Shown: positions 43,421 to 52,854 of the stretch, piece after piece
Numbering within the stretch: position 1 is the stretch's first letter
How the letters are laid out: each line of letters starts with the position of its first letter
NCBI RefSeq assembly: GCF_019186805.1
Contig: NZ_CP066783.1
Span: forward strand, 62,001-126,000
Direction: 5' to 3'
DNA length: 64,000 nt
Origin: Comamonas fluminis
GTDB taxonomy: Bacteria > Pseudomonadota > Gammaproteobacteria > Burkholderiales > Burkholderiaceae_C
Notes under the pieces: generated by a model
Told to the model about the DNA's origin: nothing
Seen by the model: only the letters and a program-made list of their open reading frames with translations
Databases searched by the model: none
Translations under genes and position numbers: made by a program

Positions 43421-44756
43421 AGCGTGGCAGTTGCGCTGGGCGCCCGATGGAGACATAGCCCAGCCCGTGGCTTGCTGGCAGCGCTGGCTCATAGAGGTTG
43501 CGGCCATCAAAGATCATTTTGTCGCGCAATGTCTGGGCCAGCAGATCAAAGTCCGGCGCACGGAATATTTGCCATTCGGTCACGATAGCCAGGCAGTCTG
43601 CACCCTGCACGGCAGCCAGAGGGCTGTCCACCAGTTGCAGATCGGCGCGCTCGCCATAGATGCGGCGCGCTTCTGTCATGGCCACGGGGTCATAGGCTTG
43701 CACCTTCGCACCCGCTGCCCAGAGAGATTCCAGCAAATTGCGGCTGGGCGCCTCGCGCATATCGTCGGTATTGGGCTTGAAGGCCAGACCCCACACGGCA
43801 ATGGTCTTGCCTTGCAACTGGCCGTTGTAGAAGGCGTTGATGCGCTCGAACAGCACATTGCGCTGTGCGGCATTGCGGTCTTCCACCGCGTTGAGCAGCA
43901 ATGGCTCGAACTCCACTTCCTTGGCGGTATGGATCAGTGCTTTCACATCCTTGGGAAAGCAGCTGCCGCCATAGCCCACGCCGGGGTAGATGAAGTGGTA
44001 ACCAATGCGCGGGTCGCTGCCAATGCCACGGCGCACGGCCTCGACGTTGGCACCCAGCTTTTCAGCCAGGTTGGCGATCTCGTTCATGAAGCTGATCTTG
44101 GTGGCCAGCATGGCATTGGCTGCGTACTTGGTCAGCTCGGCGCTTCTCACATCCATCACCACAATCTTGTCGCGATTGCGGTTGAACGGCGCATACAGCT
44201 CGCGCAGCTTGGCTTCTGATGCGGCATTGCTGGTGCCGATGATGATGCGGTCGGGGCGCTGGCAGTCGCCCACGGCAGCCCCTTCCTTGAGAAACTCAGG
44301 GTTGGAGACTACATCAAAGTGATGCTTCACACCGCGTGCTGCCAGCCCTTCGGCAATCACGGCGGCAACCTTGTCAGCGGTGCCCACGGGCACGGTCGAT
44401 TTATTGATGACGATGCGCGGGCCATTCATGTGCTGGGCAATGGTGCGGGCCACGGCCAGCACATATTGCAGATCGGCGCTGCCGTCTTCGTCGGGTGGTG
44501 TGCCTACGGCCAGAAAGATCAGCTCGCTATGCGCAACGCCCTCTGCGGCATTGGTCGTGAACTGCAAGCGGCCCAGTTGCTGGTTGTTAATGACCAGAGC
44601 ATCGAGGCCAGGTTCATGAATGGGAATCTGGCCAGCCTTGAGGGCTGCGACCTTTTTCTCATCCACGTCCACACATAGCACCTGGTGGCCGACATCAGCC
44701 AGCACGGCGCCTTGAACAAGACCGACATAGCCGGTACCAAAAACAGTAACTTTCAT
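43419..44756 (-). CDS. ugd: UDP-glucose 6-dehydrogenase
   Basis: A 445-residue enzyme oxidising UDP-glucose to UDP-glucuronate with 2 [23 protein letters not shown] is the N-terminal Rossmann fold. The catalytic Cys lies in [17 protein letters not shown] and the linker Lys in [41 protein letters not shown] is the substrate-binding block. It overlaps the epimerase gene by four bases (ATGA). It supplies UDP-GlcA for the downstream sugar pathway of the LPS locus. Confidence 0.95.
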   Translation of the reverse strand: MKVTVFGTGYVGLVQGAVLADVGHQVLCVDVDEKKVAALKAGQIPIHEPGLDALVINNQQLGRLQFTTNAAEGVAHSELIFLAVGTPPDEDGSADLQYVLAVARTIAQHMNGPRIVINKSTVPVGTADKVAAVIAEGLAARGVKHHFDVVSNPEFLKEGAAVGDCQRPDRIIIGTSNAASEAKLRELYAPFNRNRDKIVVMDVRSAELTKYAANAMLATKISFMNEIANLAEKLGANVEAVRRGIGSDPRIGYHFIYPGVGYGGSCFPKDVKALIHTAKEVEFEPLLLNAVEDRNAAQRNVLFERINAFYNGQLQGKTIAVWGLAFKPNTDDMREAPSRNLLESLWAAGAKVQAYDPVAMTEARRIYGERADLQLVDSPLAAVQGADCLAIVTEWQIFRAPDFDLLAQTLRDKMIFDGRNLYEPALPASHGLGYVSIGRPAQLPR

Positions 44757-45763
44757 ACGCGATAAAAAGATCGATACCAATCCACAAAACGCTGCACGCC
44801 GGTGGTGACAGGCATGGCAGGCGAGAAGCCAACCCATGCCTGCAGTGCACGGGTGTCGGCGGATGTGCTGTGCATATCGCCGGGCTGTATGGGCATCATG
44901 CGCTTGTGGGCAGTGGTGCCAATGGCCGCTTCGATGGCAGCGATGTAGTCCATCAGCACCGTGGGTGAGTTGTTGCCAATATTGAAGATGCGATAGGGCG
45001 CGGTGCTGGTGCCAGGGTTGGGGTTCTGGCTGTCATAGCTGGCATCAGGTGTGGCAGGCTTGTTCAGCACGCGCATGATGCCTTCGACGATGTCGTCGAT
45101 ATAGGTGAAGTCGCGCACTAGCTGGCCTTCACCATACACATCAATGGTCTCGCCCGCCAAAATGGCTTTGGTGAACTTGAACAAGGCCATGTCAGGTCTG
45201 CCCCAGGGTCCGTACACCGTGAAAAAGCGCAGGCCAGTGGTCGGGATGCCATACAGATGCGAGTAGGTATGGGCCATCAGCTCATTGGCTTTTTTGGTGG
45301 CCGCGTAGTAGCTGATGGGGTGATCGACGGCATCGCTTTCAGCAAACGGCATCTTGGTGTTGCCGCCATAGACGCTGGAGCTGCTGGCATAGACCAGATG
45401 CTGGACCTTGTGCTTTCGGCAGCCCTGCAGAATGTTGCCAAAGCCCAGCAGGTTGGAGTCCGTATAGTCGTCCGGCTGGTCGATGGAGTAGCGCACGCCT
45501 GCCTGAGCGGCCAGATGCAGGACCCGGACGGGCTGTACTTCGGCAAACAGGGCCGCCATGCCCTGGCGGTCGGCTACATCCAGCTCCACAAAGCGGAAGT
45601 TGGCATGCGGGCGCAGCTCAGCAAGGCGCGCGTGCTTAAGCGCTACGTCGTAATAGTTGTTGAGGTTGTCGATACCCACCACGGACACGCCTTGCTCCAG
45701 CAATCGCTTGGCGCAGTGCATGCCGATAAAACCGGCGCAGCCGGTGATCAGGACAGTATTCAT
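44753..45763 (-). CDS. UDP-glucuronate 4-epimerase-like NAD-dependent epimerase
   Basis: A 336-residue SDR. Rossmann motif is [18 protein letters not shown], active site is [14 protein letters not shown] with the YxxxK in [21 protein letters not shown], and the RxR-like segment [19 protein letters not shown] is typical of UDP-GlcA epimerases. The product would be UDP-galacturonate. The pair with ugd (4 bp overlap each side) makes an operon producing UDP-GalA for surface glycan. Confidence 0.93.
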   Translation of the reverse strand: MNTVLITGCAGFIGMHCAKRLLEQGVSVVGIDNLNNYYDVALKHARLAELRPHANFRFVELDVADRQGMAALFAEVQPVRVLHLAAQAGVRYSIDQPDDYTDSNLLGFGNILQGCRKHKVQHLVYASSSSVYGGNTKMPFAESDAVDHPISYYAATKKANELMAHTYSHLYGIPTTGLRFFTVYGPWGRPDMALFKFTKAILAGETIDVYGEGQLVRDFTYIDDIVEGIMRVLNKPATPDASYDSQNPNPGTSTAPYRIFNIGNNSPTVLMDYIAAIEAAIGTTAHKRMMPIQPGDMHSTSADTRALQAWVGFSPAMPVTTGVQRFVDWYRSFYRV

Positions 45764-47259
45764 GGAGTGACCCAGAGGTATTGGTATTGCGCAGGTGTCG
45801 CGCTGGCTGGCATTTTTTCGAAGGGAATGCTCAGCGTTTGGGTGCTGGCCTGAGGCAGCACGGTAAAGACATCATCCCACCAGTGCGGGGCTGGCTTGTC
45901 AGCCCTGGTAATCAGCAGCACTGGCTGATCTTTGGTCTGCTTTGCCTGGCCCAGACATTGCTGCAGCTGTTTGCCGTCAGTGCAGCCCAGCGCATAGCTG
46001 GATGGAAACTGCGAATGCAGCATGGCGGCGATCATGTGATCCGAGCCCACAATCACGCCCTGGCCGCTGTAACCTGCATCACGTAACTGTGCCGCGAGCG
46101 CCTTGACGGGGTGGTTGAGTTCATCGGGGTCATTCTTGCGCCCGCCCTGCCAGGGGCGCAGCGTTGCCATGGTCAGAAAGACCAGCGCAAAGAGGATGAC
46201 GATGCCTGTGAAAGCGCGTCCCACGCCTGGCTCCAGCAGGGCTGGTCGCCAGACATACAGAGCGAGTGGGGCAATTGCCATCAAGGGCAGCATCCAGCGC
46301 TGCTTGAAGTCTGTGACATCGGCGACCAGCACCATACCCAGCAGACAGGCCGCAATGATGAGCAGATAGCGCTGCAGCAAAGGCTTTGCCCAGTTGCTGG
46401 TTGCCAGTGGCTGCGGTGCTGCGGTCGATTTCCAGAGTCTGGAGCGATAGCTCAGCAAAACGGCGATCAGCCACAGGCCCAGAGTCGCCAGCAATGCCTT
46501 GGCCAGGTTGCCCAGACCTTTGAGATGAGACACCTCTGTAGAGATCGACATTTTCTGTACGGTCTCAGTGGTTGCCATACCCCAGTGGGATGCTAGCCAG
46601 GTGGCATGAGGCGCAAAAATCAGCAGACCCACCAGAGGTGCCAGCCACCAGCCTTTGGAGAAGATGGCGGAGCGAACTTGGGCCACCGTCATGGAGGCGA
46701 TAAACAGCGCTGCGATCAGCATGGCATAGCTGTATTTGGAGAGCATGCCCAGCCCACAGAACAGGCCGATCCAAAGAAAGTTAATAGCACTGGGCGCTTT
46801 TATCTGGCGCAGTACCGCCCACCACAGCCCCATGGTCATGGCGGTAACCATCACGGTATGGGTCTGGTCACGCAGCGAATCCCAGCCGAAGGGCGGCATC
46901 AACAGCAGACTTCCTGCCACCCACCAGGCCCCTTTTTCATTGAGTAACTGGCGCCCTGCCAGCCAGGCCAGGCAATAGGTCACGGCAATCAAAATGTGCT
47001 TGAGCACCGCCAGCGCAAGCACGGACGGCCCCAGCAATTGACACACAGCCCACTGCATCCATGTGTACAGAGGCGGCTGCGGGCCATAGCCCAGTGCCAG
47101 ACTCTGGGCCCAGAGAATTTGCTCAGACTCATCCCACTTCATGCCCGAAGAAATAACGACGCGGGAAACAATATGGGCAAGAGTCAGAAGCAGCAGGCCA
47201 AGCCAAGGCCTCTCATACAGCTTCTGTTGCCAGTCCTGAGAATTGGAGGATGAGTTCAT
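45760..47259 (-). CDS. ArnT-like GT39/GT83 membrane glycosyltransferase
   Basis: A 499-residue integral membrane enzyme with about 12 membrane segments. The N-terminal loop has WDESEQILWAQSLALGYGPQ, the acidic-pair pattern of lipid-linked sugar transferases (PMT/ArnT/Rgt). A periplasmic C-terminal domain starts near 400. It would transfer a sugar from polyprenyl phosphate to LPS or lipid A at the periplasmic face. Together with ugd, the epimerase and the ArnC-like protein a GalA donor is most likely. It overlaps the epimerase gene by four bases and diverges from the GT2 gene. Confidence 0.85.
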   Translation of the reverse strand: MNSSSNSQDWQQKLYERPWLGLLLLTLAHIVSRVVISSGMKWDESEQILWAQSLALGYGPQPPLYTWMQWAVCQLLGPSVLALAVLKHILIAVTYCLAWLAGRQLLNEKGAWWVAGSLLLMPPFGWDSLRDQTHTVMVTAMTMGLWWAVLRQIKAPSAINFLWIGLFCGLGMLSKYSYAMLIAALFIASMTVAQVRSAIFSKGWWLAPLVGLLIFAPHATWLASHWGMATTETVQKMSISTEVSHLKGLGNLAKALLATLGLWLIAVLLSYRSRLWKSTAAPQPLATSNWAKPLLQRYLLIIAACLLGMVLVADVTDFKQRWMLPLMAIAPLALYVWRPALLEPGVGRAFTGIVILFALVFLTMATLRPWQGGRKNDPDELNHPVKALAAQLRDAGYSGQGVIVGSDHMIAAMLHSQFPSSYALGCTDGKQLQQCLGQAKQTKDQPVLLITRADKPAPHWWDDVFTVLPQASTQTLSIPFEKMPASATPAQYQYLWVTP

Positions 47260-47394
47260 GGGGCCGTGGTGTTGGGCAGGTACGCAAGGCAGATGGAGTG
47301 CGCACTCACGCTCATGCGGTGTCTGCGAAGCAAACGCTGAGTCTGACGAAATGGTACCGAGGGTATTCAGTTAGTATAGGTGACTGTTATCCCA

Positions 47395-48423
47395 ATGCTG
47401 AGCATGACCTCCGTGCACGATTCAAATCCCGAAGTTTCCATCGTCGTTCCTGTTTACAACGAGTTCGACAACCTGCCCGATCTGGTGGCGCGCATCGACG
47501 AAGCCATGCGCAACCAGCCGCTGAGTTACGAGCTGATTGCGGTGGACGATGGATCAACGGACGGAAGTGCTAAGCGTCTGCGTGAGCTTGCCGAGCAGCA
47601 CCCATGGGTGCGTGCAGTCTGCCTGGTGCGTAACTATGGCCAGTCCAGTGCTCTGCAGGCGGGTTTTGACCGCGTGCGTGGCCGCTATGTGGTGACGCTG
47701 GATGCCGACTTGCAGAACGAGCCAGGCGATATTCCCTTGTTGCTGGAACGACTGGAGAACGATCCGGATGTGGACATGGTCTCGGGCTGGCGCAAGAACC
47801 GCCAGGACAAGGCTCTTTCGCGTCGCTTGCCTTCCGTGCTGGCGAACAGGCTGATCTCCCACTTCACCCATGTGCAGCTGCATGACTATGGCTGTGCGCT
47901 GAAGGCCTATCGCCGCGAGATCATTGACCGCATTCGCCTCTACGGTGAAATGCACCGCTTCATCCCTTCGCTTGCGCGTGATGCGGGAGCTCGCATCACT
48001 GAGATTCCTGTGCGTCACCACGCACGCACGCATGGCGTTTCCAAGTACGGCATTGACCGCACCTTCCGCGTCATTCTGGATCTGATCTTCATCGTCTTCT
48101 TCATGCGCTTTCGCCAGCGTCCTCTGCATGCGTTCGGCGGCATGGGCCTGTGGCTGGCAACCCCCGGTTTTCTGATTCTCTTCTGGCTGCTGATTGAAAA
48201 GATCATGGGCGAGTCCATTGGCGGGCGCCCGCTGCTGATGGCCGGTGTCATGCTGGTGCTGATGGGCATGCAGTTCATCGCCGCAGGCCTGATTGGCGAG
48301 TTGCTGACACGTATCTATTACGAGTCTGGCAGTGGTCTTCAGTACTACGCCAAGGAATATGGCGCGGTTGAGACAGCCGAAGCACAACCGCGAGCGCCGA
48401 AACCAGTTACCACCGTATCGTGA
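47395..48423 (+). CDS. Polyprenyl-phosphate glycosyltransferase, ArnC/DPMS-like GT2
   Basis: A 342-residue GT2 enzyme. SIVVPVYNEFDNLPDLVARI, ELIAVDDGSTDGSA and VVTLDADLQNEPGDIP hold the nucleotide-sugar and metal residues. CALKAYRREIIDRIRLYGEMHRF is the ArnC/DPMS block. Two C-terminal TM helices (about 225-245 and 262-290) anchor it. It transfers a sugar (GalA or Ara4N-like) to undecaprenyl phosphate on the cytosolic side. GTG at 47380 and ATG at 47404 are alternative starts. The stop overlaps the next start (GTGA). Confidence 0.9.
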   Translation: MLSMTSVHDSNPEVSIVVPVYNEFDNLPDLVARIDEAMRNQPLSYELIAVDDGSTDGSAKRLRELAEQHPWVRAVCLVRNYGQSSALQAGFDRVRGRYVVTLDADLQNEPGDIPLLLERLENDPDVDMVSGWRKNRQDKALSRRLPSVLANRLISHFTHVQLHDYGCALKAYRREIIDRIRLYGEMHRFIPSLARDAGARITEIPVRHHARTHGVSKYGIDRTFRVILDLIFIVFFMRFRQRPLHAFGGMGLWLATPGFLILFWLLIEKIMGESIGGRPLLMAGVMLVLMGMQFIAAGLIGELLTRIYYESGSGLQYYAKEYGAVETAEAQPRAPKPVTTVS

Positions 48424-49352
48424 ACCGAGGCCACAAAGCAGCTGCCAAAGGTCTGCTGGGCCTGGCTCTGCTGGGTGCAGTCATCTATCTGGCCAACCCA
48501 GTACAGCTCTGGGGTCGTTTGCAGCAGGCCAACCCCTGGTGGCTGCTGGCGGGTTTGCTGGCCTCCATTGGGTCGAACATTGTCTCCGCTTGGCGCTGGC
48601 GTGCTATTGCCCAGTGGCTGGGGGCAGACATGTCTGTGGCGTCCAGCATGCGCTGGTACTTTCAGGCGATTGGCTTGAATGTGCTGCTGCCCGGCGCGGT
48701 AGTCGGCGGCGATGTCTATCGTGCAGTGGCTTTGCAGCGAACAGGACAGCCAAAGGCTGCAAGCAATCTGTCTGTGATTCTGGATCGGGTCAGTGGTTTG
48801 TGGATGCTTTGTGCTATGGGAGGATTGGGTGCGGCGGCCTGCGCTACGATCTTGGCACCTTGGCTACACATGCCTGTGATTCTATTTATTAGCCTGTTGC
48901 TGATGGGAACTACGGTGTGGCTGGTTTTGCCTTGGGGGCTGCTTCTGGGTATCCGTAAGTGCGGGATGAGACTTTCTTTCAGCTGGCTCGAGCCGGTTCG
49001 TCAAGCGGCTGAACGCCCTGACTTTTCTAGCCAACTTTGGGTACAGGCCTTTGGCTCGGCTTTGGTGCAACTGCTTTCAGCGACTGCTTTGGCTTGTGGT
49101 GCCGCTGCACTGGGTTTGATGCTTGAGCCTCAGGTGTGGGCTTTCACCATTGCTCCCATCTTTCTGATGGCAGCCCTTCCTCTTAGTGTGGGCGGTTGGG
49201 GGACTCGTGAAGCAGCGACAGTAGCCGCACTTGCTCCTTTTGGAGTACCTGCGGTAGTGGCGGTTGGTGTGGGCTTGCTTTATGGCATTTTTGCGCTGGC
49301 TCAGGGAGCACTGGGGGCTGCGGCGGTGGGCTTACCCGCTTCGCGCTCCTGA
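48420..49352 (+). CDS. Flippase-like membrane protein (LPG synthase TM domain, UPF0104)
   Basis: A 310-residue protein with about eight membrane helices beginning GLLGLALLGAVIYLANPVQLW. RWRAIAQWLGADMS and GLNVLLPGAVVGGDVYRAVALQRTGQ are the conserved LPG_synthase_TM/YbhN segments, and the tail has PLSVGGWGTREAATVA. Starts with GTG, overlapping the GT2 stop by four bases, so the two are co-translated. Family proteins have been proposed to flip lipid-linked sugars, and here it could flip the sugar-phosphate lipid made by its neighbour. This is inference. Confidence 0.82.
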   Translation: MNRGHKAAAKGLLGLALLGAVIYLANPVQLWGRLQQANPWWLLAGLLASIGSNIVSAWRWRAIAQWLGADMSVASSMRWYFQAIGLNVLLPGAVVGGDVYRAVALQRTGQPKAASNLSVILDRVSGLWMLCAMGGLGAAACATILAPWLHMPVILFISLLLMGTTVWLVLPWGLLLGIRKCGMRLSFSWLEPVRQAAERPDFSSQLWVQAFGSALVQLLSATALACGAAALGLMLEPQVWAFTIAPIFLMAALPLSVGGWGTREAATVAALAPFGVPAVVAVGVGLLYGIFALAQGALGAAAVGLPASRS

Positions 49353-49385
49353 GCGCTAATCTCGTTTTAGCTGTTGAATATTGAT

Positions 49386-50336
49386 ATGCTGCACATCATT
49401 ACTGATGAAAAATATACGTTGGCTGGATTTATTCTTCACCCTTTGCATGAAGAAAAAGAAGTTAATATTATTCAGTTTTCAAAAAAACGAAAAAATTTCA
49501 TTGAGAAAGCAATAAGATATTTTGAATCTAAATTCTTTCTGGTAAATGGCGGTTTGAGCCTTCGTGAAGATACAAAAGCGGGATTAAAAAAAATATCAAA
49601 AAATGATAGTATATTATTTTTTGATATTGACTACATGAGAGATATTCAGCTTATCTCTCAGGCTATTCCAAAGGTGAAGAAAAAAAGCATATTCTTATGG
49701 AATCCATTACAAACCCATGATGGGAAGCTATCCAAGCTTCAGAGAAATCTCAAAGTATTTAAGAATCTCTTCGACAATGTTTCGACATTTGATCCTGTCG
49801 ATGCAGAAAAATATAATATAAATTTGGTTGCTCAACCGTTCCTAGAGATTGATTTAAATAAATCAGAGAGAAAGATTGATATTTATTTTATAGGCTCGGA
49901 TAAAGGTCGTTTAAATAAATTGATTGAGATTGAAAATATGGCGAAATCTCAAGGTCTGAAGTGTAATTTTCATATTACTCCTAGCAAGAGAATTAACTAC
50001 TCTGAAGAGGAGAAGAAATATCTTAAGAGTTTTAATATATCTTATCCCGAGAATATCGATATTGCTAGGGATTCAAAATGTCTTCTGGAGATTGTGCAGG
50101 AAAATCAGGCTGGCCCCACGATGCGCTCAATGGAGGCAGCCTTCTTGAAATGCAAGCTGATTACAAATAGGAAATCGGCAAAGCATGATGTTTTTTATCA
50201 TCCTAATAATACGTTGATTATTGAGGATGGAACTTCATATGATTTTAAAAGTTTTTTAGAATCTGAATATGTTAATTTTGAAAAAGAAATTAAAGAGACT
50301 CATTCCATAAAAAAATGGTGGCATCAGTTCAATTGA
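49386..50336 (+). CDS. Unknown glycosyltransferase-like protein, AT-rich
   Basis: A 316-residue protein rich in Lys, Asn and Ile, in a sharply AT-rich stretch. I do not recognise a confident family. The segment IDIYFIGSDKGRLNKLIEIE and the later ENQAGPTMRSMEAAFLKCKLITN resemble the C-terminal nucleotide-sugar half of CgeB/WaaS-like LPS transferases. It has no signal peptide or membrane helix. A TTG at 49374 is an alternative start and no good ribosome-binding site is visible for either. It ends inside the convergent O-antigen ligase gene (8 bp overlap). Role in LPS outer core or O-chain is plausible by context. Confidence 0.65.
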   Translation: MLHIITDEKYTLAGFILHPLHEEKEVNIIQFSKKRKNFIEKAIRYFESKFFLVNGGLSLREDTKAGLKKISKNDSILFFDIDYMRDIQLISQAIPKVKKKSIFLWNPLQTHDGKLSKLQRNLKVFKNLFDNVSTFDPVDAEKYNINLVAQPFLEIDLNKSERKIDIYFIGSDKGRLNKLIEIENMAKSQGLKCNFHITPSKRINYSEEEKKYLKSFNISYPENIDIARDSKCLLEIVQENQAGPTMRSMEAAFLKCKLITNRKSAKHDVFYHPNNTLIIEDGTSYDFKSFLESEYVNFEKEIKETHSIKKWWHQFN

Positions 50337-51564
50337 TTTTTTTGGTGCTACTTCTTATATATGAGTAAAGTAGTGGAATGCTCAGTAAGAAAAATTGATA
50401 TTCTCTTCTGACATATAGCGGAGAATTAATTAGGCTGTCTATTATTAAAATAATTATTAGGGCTGCTAAGGGGGCACCGTTGTTTTTGTCTCGATATCCT
50501 TGGCGCATCAGATACCAAAGAATTGCCAAATAAAAGAAGAGTCCTATAATTCCTAGTTCGACCCAGAACATCAAATATTGATTGTGCGGATGATATTTTG
50601 CAGTTTCATTGCACCAATATTCTGGGACAGTTTTGCACCATTGATGAGGGTAACTTCCAATACCCCATCCTGCAATGGGCTTTTGAGAAATTATTTTCCA
50701 TGTTTGATCCCACATGTAAATGCGAGCACCTATGCTAGTAAGCTCTGGTGCCTTGTTGTTTTGAATGTCTGTAATCGCATTGTTTGCTTCTGTAACAGCC
50801 AACTTAACTCTGTCTGAGGCATGTTGAGAACTATAGAGAGCAATGGATACTGATCCAATAATGACAATCAGAACAGGCCATTTCCACTTGGATTGGATAG
50901 CCCATAAAGTGTAAATTCCTAATACACTTGTGAGTAGCACATAGCCTGTTCTTCCAATCGATAGGAATAGGATGGCATGAACACCCATGAAAAAACAAGT
51001 GGAAAAGAATATCTTCTGATGAAGGTTAATTGACTTCTTAAAAAAATCAAGTGAAAGAATAATGAAGAGGCATACGAAAAGATTTTGTGTAATGTAATCT
51101 CCCACAACAGTTTGATCATTCCCCCAGCCTTTGATGGTTGGGTTAGACCATGGAAGATTCCAGAATATATTTAAATGCATCGATATTACAATTAATAATA
51201 TGGATGCAAAAAAAGCCTTGAGGCAGGCATCGCGTATATGCTTTTCATTCATTGCCGCAATGGCAAGTATGGAAAATATGTATTTATAATATCTCGATAT
51301 GGAATCTGATGCGCTTGCACTCCAAATTTCAGGAGTATTGATTGTCTGGAAAATACATATAAGCAAAAAAGCAAGAATTAATTTTGTTAAAGGATCACTT
51401 AACCATTTTTTTATATTTTCTGATCTTAAATTAAATATTGCCCATGAGATCAGTCCTAGGCCTACAAGTGCAATGCCTTGATTGATCTTCCATGGAAATA
51501 AAAAATATCCAATAAATATTAATGAAAATGATAAGGCGTTAATTATTCGGTAGGCTGAGGACAT
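50329..51564 (-). CDS. O-antigen ligase family membrane protein (WaaL/Wzy-C)
   Basis: A 411-residue protein with about 12 membrane segments. The large periplasmic loop near 265-335 contains ARIYMWDQTWKIISQKPIAG and GIGSYPHQW with YHPHNQYLMFWVELGIIGLF, the WaaL/Wzy_C signature (the His in PHNQYLM is conserved). It joins polymer from undecaprenyl pyrophosphate to lipid A core on the outer face of the inner membrane. AT-rich like its two neighbours. Nine bases separate it from the GT25 gene upstream on the same strand. Confidence 0.87.
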   Translation of the reverse strand: MSSAYRIINALSFSLIFIGYFLFPWKINQGIALVGLGLISWAIFNLRSENIKKWLSDPLTKLILAFLLICIFQTINTPEIWSASASDSISRYYKYIFSILAIAAMNEKHIRDACLKAFFASILLIVISMHLNIFWNLPWSNPTIKGWGNDQTVVGDYITQNLFVCLFIILSLDFFKKSINLHQKIFFSTCFFMGVHAILFLSIGRTGYVLLTSVLGIYTLWAIQSKWKWPVLIVIIGSVSIALYSSQHASDRVKLAVTEANNAITDIQNNKAPELTSIGARIYMWDQTWKIISQKPIAGWGIGSYPHQWCKTVPEYWCNETAKYHPHNQYLMFWVELGIIGLFFYLAILWYLMRQGYRDKNNGAPLAALIIILIIDSLINSPLYVRREYQFFLLSIPLLYSYIRSSTKKIN

Positions 51565-51573
51565 TACACTTTT

Positions 51574-52317
51574 TTAAAAAATCTTATGAATGATGGCTAG
51601 AGATTTTTGCCGCCAAAGTCTCCACTGTTTTCTTAGGCCATAAGAAAACAGTCGCCCCTGTTTGCTCCGAGCCTTTATAGTACCACTGTCGATATCGCTT
51701 TCAGCACCTGTTGTTGAAACCAACGGAGGAACAATAGAAACACCAAGATTTTCCTGGCATTGCCATTCTCGCAGAGCATTGTCTACAGGGGCATAAATGG
51801 TTTGAGAGTATTCCAGAAATCGCTGGGCACCGGATCTTGTCCACACAATGCCTGTAGTTGTCATGGGAAAGTAATGTGCCTTGACAAGCTTATGTGTATC
51901 AATTTCTGTCAGTGTGGAGTAAATTTTATTTTTTTGAGCACCGAAGTTAATGACATCCCATTTGAGATTTTTTCCCTGTAGCCAGGACATCATTTTTTTT
52001 AATGTCTGCATAGCTTTGTTGGGAATGAAGACATCATCCTCAATGACAACGGCATAGTCATGGGCTGTGGCTAAAAATTGCCGAATGCACTCCAAATGAC
52101 TGTAGTAGCAGCCCATTTCACCACCACGTAAACCTCGTCCCATATATGATTCGGCTTTTGCTTCATCGTAGTCTTTGAAATCTGACATGGATTTTCCACG
52201 ACCATCAAAAGCTGATATTCGAATGAAATCTACGTCTTCTCGGGATAACTGTTCGGTGGCACTTTTCAGGCGCTCTGTGCTATCGTCCAAATTGATTAAA
52301 TAAAAGACTGTACTCAT
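51574..52317 (-). CDS. Glycosyltransferase family 25 (LPS biosynthesis)
   Basis: A 247-residue GT25 enzyme. The motifs are VFYLINLDDSTERLKSATEQL, EMGCYYSHLECIRQF, and the metal-binding acidic run VVIEDDVFIP. TTTGIVWTRSGAQRFLEYS is the next block. Family members add galactose or related sugars to LPS core. The start at 52317 gives MSTVFYLIN. AT-rich, and upstream of the O-antigen ligase gene in the same direction. Confidence 0.9.
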   Translation of the reverse strand: MSTVFYLINLDDSTERLKSATEQLSREDVDFIRISAFDGRGKSMSDFKDYDEAKAESYMGRGLRGGEMGCYYSHLECIRQFLATAHDYAVVIEDDVFIPNKAMQTLKKMMSWLQGKNLKWDVINFGAQKNKIYSTLTEIDTHKLVKAHYFPMTTTGIVWTRSGAQRFLEYSQTIYAPVDNALREWQCQENLGVSIVPPLVSTTGAESDIDSGTIKARSKQGRLFSYGLRKQWRLWRQKSLAIIHKIF

Positions 52318-52477
52318 GAGGTATCCGAGTGAGTGAATAGAGGTTGCTAGCTGAAGGCCAAAGCCCAAACATCAGCAGCCGCTGTAGTCACTAAAGTTAG
52401 CAAGTCGTGATGTGGCGACCAGTTAGAGCGGTTAACACAACCCTTGATATGCAGTTGCTTTGCATTGTTATCCGCTC

Positions 52478-52520
52478 TAAAAACAAAAGCACCTGGCTGC
52501 TCTGCTGAACAACCAGGTGC
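52478..52520 (-). terminator. Rho-independent terminator after the CHCC zinc-finger gene
   Basis: GCACCTGG and CCAGGTGC form an 8 bp stem with a 16-base loop. On the minus strand TTTTGTTTTT follows directly. It ends the gene at 52538-52747. Confidence 0.8.
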
Positions 52521-52537
52521 CCGGAATTGTGACGGGA

Positions 52538-52747
52538 TCAATGTCCGCCAGCAAACACCTCGCCTGCCTTCAGGCGATACGCTGTACCGCAGTAGGGGCA
52601 CTTGGCTTCGCCCGTCTTGGCGACGTCCAGATAGACCTTGGGGTGGCTGTTCCACAGCTTCATATCGGCCTTGGGGCTGGGGCAGAACACGCCGCCTTGG
52701 GCGTTGAGGTCCTTGGCAGCCAATTCGATAACGGTGTTTGTTGTCAT
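52538..52747 (-). CDS. Small CHCC zinc-finger domain protein
   Basis: A 69-residue protein with the zf-CHCC (NdufS6-like) pattern: Cys in GGVFCPSP, His in NSHPKVY, then CPYCGTAY. It begins MTTNTVIELAAKDLN, and the GTAYRLK tail closes the finger. The family binds one zinc and its bacterial role is not firmly known. Start chosen at 52747 rather than the upstream in-frame ATG. Not in an obvious operon. Confidence 0.85.
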   Translation of the reverse strand: MTTNTVIELAAKDLNAQGGVFCPSPKADMKLWNSHPKVYLDVAKTGEAKCPYCGTAYRLKAGEVFAGGH

Positions 52748-52854
52748 GTTCTCGTTTCTTTCGCGTATTTCCAATGAAACATGGCCTGTAATACTGGCGC
52801 AGTTGAAGTCAGAAGCACCGGGCAGGCAGGTACTTGTCTCCGCATCCTGCCATT

